Shown here one piece after another: positions 5,838-6,970 of a stretch of DNA of 6,970 nt (its first letter is position 1; every line of letters starts with the position of its first letter). Under the pieces are notes generated by a model. It was not told the DNA's origin and did no database searches. It was given only the letters and a program-made list of their open reading frames with translations. The position numbers and the translations under genes were made by a program. Source of the DNA: TMED14 sp003444795 (GTDB taxonomy: Bacteria; Bacteroidota; Bacteroidia; Flavobacteriales; Schleiferiaceae); contig CAXBRT010000095.1 in the NCBI GenBank assembly GCA_963978445.1, positions 1 to 6,970 on the forward strand, in the 5' to 3' direction.

Positions 5838-6970
5838 TCAGGCCAAACTAAAGTGCCATCCTTCAGAAAGATAGCATCGTTGTAGTGCCAGTGCTTTTGA
5901 ATGATTCCATTTTCGAGCAAGGTCACTCCCGGGTTAGAACGCTGAACCGTTTTCAACGCCGTTCCATCCATCACCGCCCAGGGGAAAAGTGCCCCCGTCT
6001 CACGCAAGAGGTCCTGGATTTCTTCGTCACTGGAGGAGGTCATTCCGACCACCTTCTGCACCTTACCTTTCTGAATCAGCGCATTTAATTCGCCCACCAA
6101 ACGGACGACTTCCGCACGGTTCGCCTTGCTCAAGTCATAGGCTAGCAACCAAAGCACCTGGGGACCTGAAACGAATTCCTCCGTTCGGTCCTCGCCGTTT
6201 ACCACTATGGCAAAATCATGAATAGGGGGCTCGTAGCCTTCCGCAATTTTCTTGCTGTAGGTGCCGTCCTCCACAATGCTGTAGTCGGTTCGCTCATACC
6301 ACTTTTCGTCAATGTAGGCCGTACCAGAGACCTCTACTCGACTGCCGTCCTGGGCCTCTAGCGTGAAATAGGTTTCGTATTTGGGCGGATCAAGACCCAG
6401 CTCCTCCGCCGACTTCATAGCCACCAAAACATCCGTACCGGGCTTGTAAGCACGAAAATCCCAGACTGGACCATGGCTGAGCACGTGATTGGTAAAAAGC
6501 ATGCAAAACAACAGTGTAACCGCCATTTTGGCTTGATTCCAGCGCATGGGCAGCCACGTCCTAAGTTGCGCCTGACCCCAGATGAGAACCCCAATGAGAA
6601 CACTGAGCACGACGTCTTTACTAAAGCTCTCCCAAGGCGTCAAGGGGATGGCATCCCCAAAGCATCCGCAATCGGTCACTTTGTTGAAATACGCGCTGTA
6701 GAACGTCAAAAAGGTGAAGAAGGCCATCATTCCAGCTAAGCTCCACAGCGCGAAGCGCTTGAAGCAACCCAACAGGAGAAATACTCCGAGCATGACCTCA
6801 AGAATCACCAGGAACACCGCTAAGTGCAGTGCCCAAGGCTGTAAAAAAGGCAGATTGAGCACATCTTCGCCGAAGTATTCTTCCAACTTGAAGCCAAAGC
6901 CCACGGGGTCGTTCATCTTGATAATGCCGCTGAAAATGAAAAGGCCTCCCACGAGCACACGGGATAGCTG
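5834..6970 (-). CDS. BT_3928-like DoxX/MauE membrane protein with thioredoxin-like tail (N-terminus cut by window edge)
   Basis: The frame is open to the right edge (QLSR precedes the GTG at 6958-6956), so the true start probably lies outside the window. Numbering from that GTG, 374 residues remain. The first half is a DoxX/MauE-type membrane domain: TM about 1-14 with FSGIIKMNDPVGF, then about 43-64, 68-91, 114-128 and 145-157. DCGCFGD (96-102) carries a conserved Cys pair. A periplasmic-type region follows from about 160 (WDFRAYKPGTDV). Residues about 266-365 look like a thioredoxin fold, with VLWLLAYDL as the first strand and RSNPGVTLLENG (340-351) before the last strands. There is no CxxC active site there: the only Cys residues are 65, 97, 99 and 152. 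DoxX/MauE relatives are associated with redox and disulfide chemistry in the envelope, but the role of this subfamily is not known to me. It ends in an ATGA overlap with the downstream permease. Confidence 0.88.
   Translation of the reverse strand, partial: QLSRVLVGGLFIFSGIIKMNDPVGFGFKLEEYFGEDVLNLPFLQPWALHLAVFLVILEVMLGVFLLLGCFKRFALWSLAGMMAFFTFLTFYSAYFNKVTDCGCFGDAIPLTPWESFSKDVVLSVLIGVLIWGQAQLRTWLPMRWNQAKMAVTLLFCMLFTNHVLSHGPVWDFRAYKPGTDVLVAMKSAEELGLDPPKYETYFTLEAQDGSRVEVSGTAYIDEKWYERTDYSIVEDGTYSKKIAEGYEPPIHDFAIVVNGEDRTEEFVSGPQVLWLLAYDLSKANRAEVVRLVGELNALIQKGKVQKVVGMTSSSDEEIQDLLRETGALFPWAVMDGTALKTVQRSNPGVTLLENGIIQKHWHYNDAIFLKDGTLVWPE

Overview
The window looks like a piece of a Bacteroidota chromosome, most likely Flavobacteriales or a close relative, with roughly balanced GC. 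Supporting signs are a DoxX/MauE protein with a thioredoxin-like tail of the BT_3928 type, a TAnnTTTG -7 box in front of tpiA, a lack of clear Shine-Dalgarno sites, and a very large exported beta-rich protein of a type I associate with this phylum. The lineage is inferred from protein style and was not checked by a search.

All genes are on the minus strand, so they read from right to left. From 6970 to 4836 there is a two-gene unit. The first is a BT_3928-like membrane protein whose start lies beyond the right edge. The second is a DppB/OppB-type ABC permease that begins in a 4-bp ATGA overlap with it. From 4835 to 4564 there are 272 non-coding bases. From 4563 to 1 there is a second tight unit: tpiA (triosephosphate isomerase), prmA (ribosomal protein L11 methyltransferase, TTG start) 13 bases downstream, and a giant exported protein of unknown function. 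The giant protein overlaps prmA by 23 bases and runs unbroken for 979 codons off the left edge.

Most of the window is ordinary housekeeping. The least explained DNA is the gap between the permease and tpiA. It is bounded by imperfect 21-bp inverted repeats (4626-4646 and 4807-4827), with a perfect 9-bp inverted pair nested inside (4649-4657 and 4788-4796). Its interior carries degenerate direct repeats related to CCTG(GG)ACTAnATGCAC. It may be a structured RNA in the minus-strand transcript, a MITE-like or dispersed repeat, or a regulatory region. The sequence alone cannot decide between these.

The genes do not form one pathway. TpiA serves glycolysis and PrmA modifies the ribosome. The two membrane genes probably act in the envelope: one resembles redox-associated proteins, and the other is the permease half of a peptide-type importer whose partners are not in the window. 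The giant protein has a Sec signal peptide and should act outside the cytoplasm.
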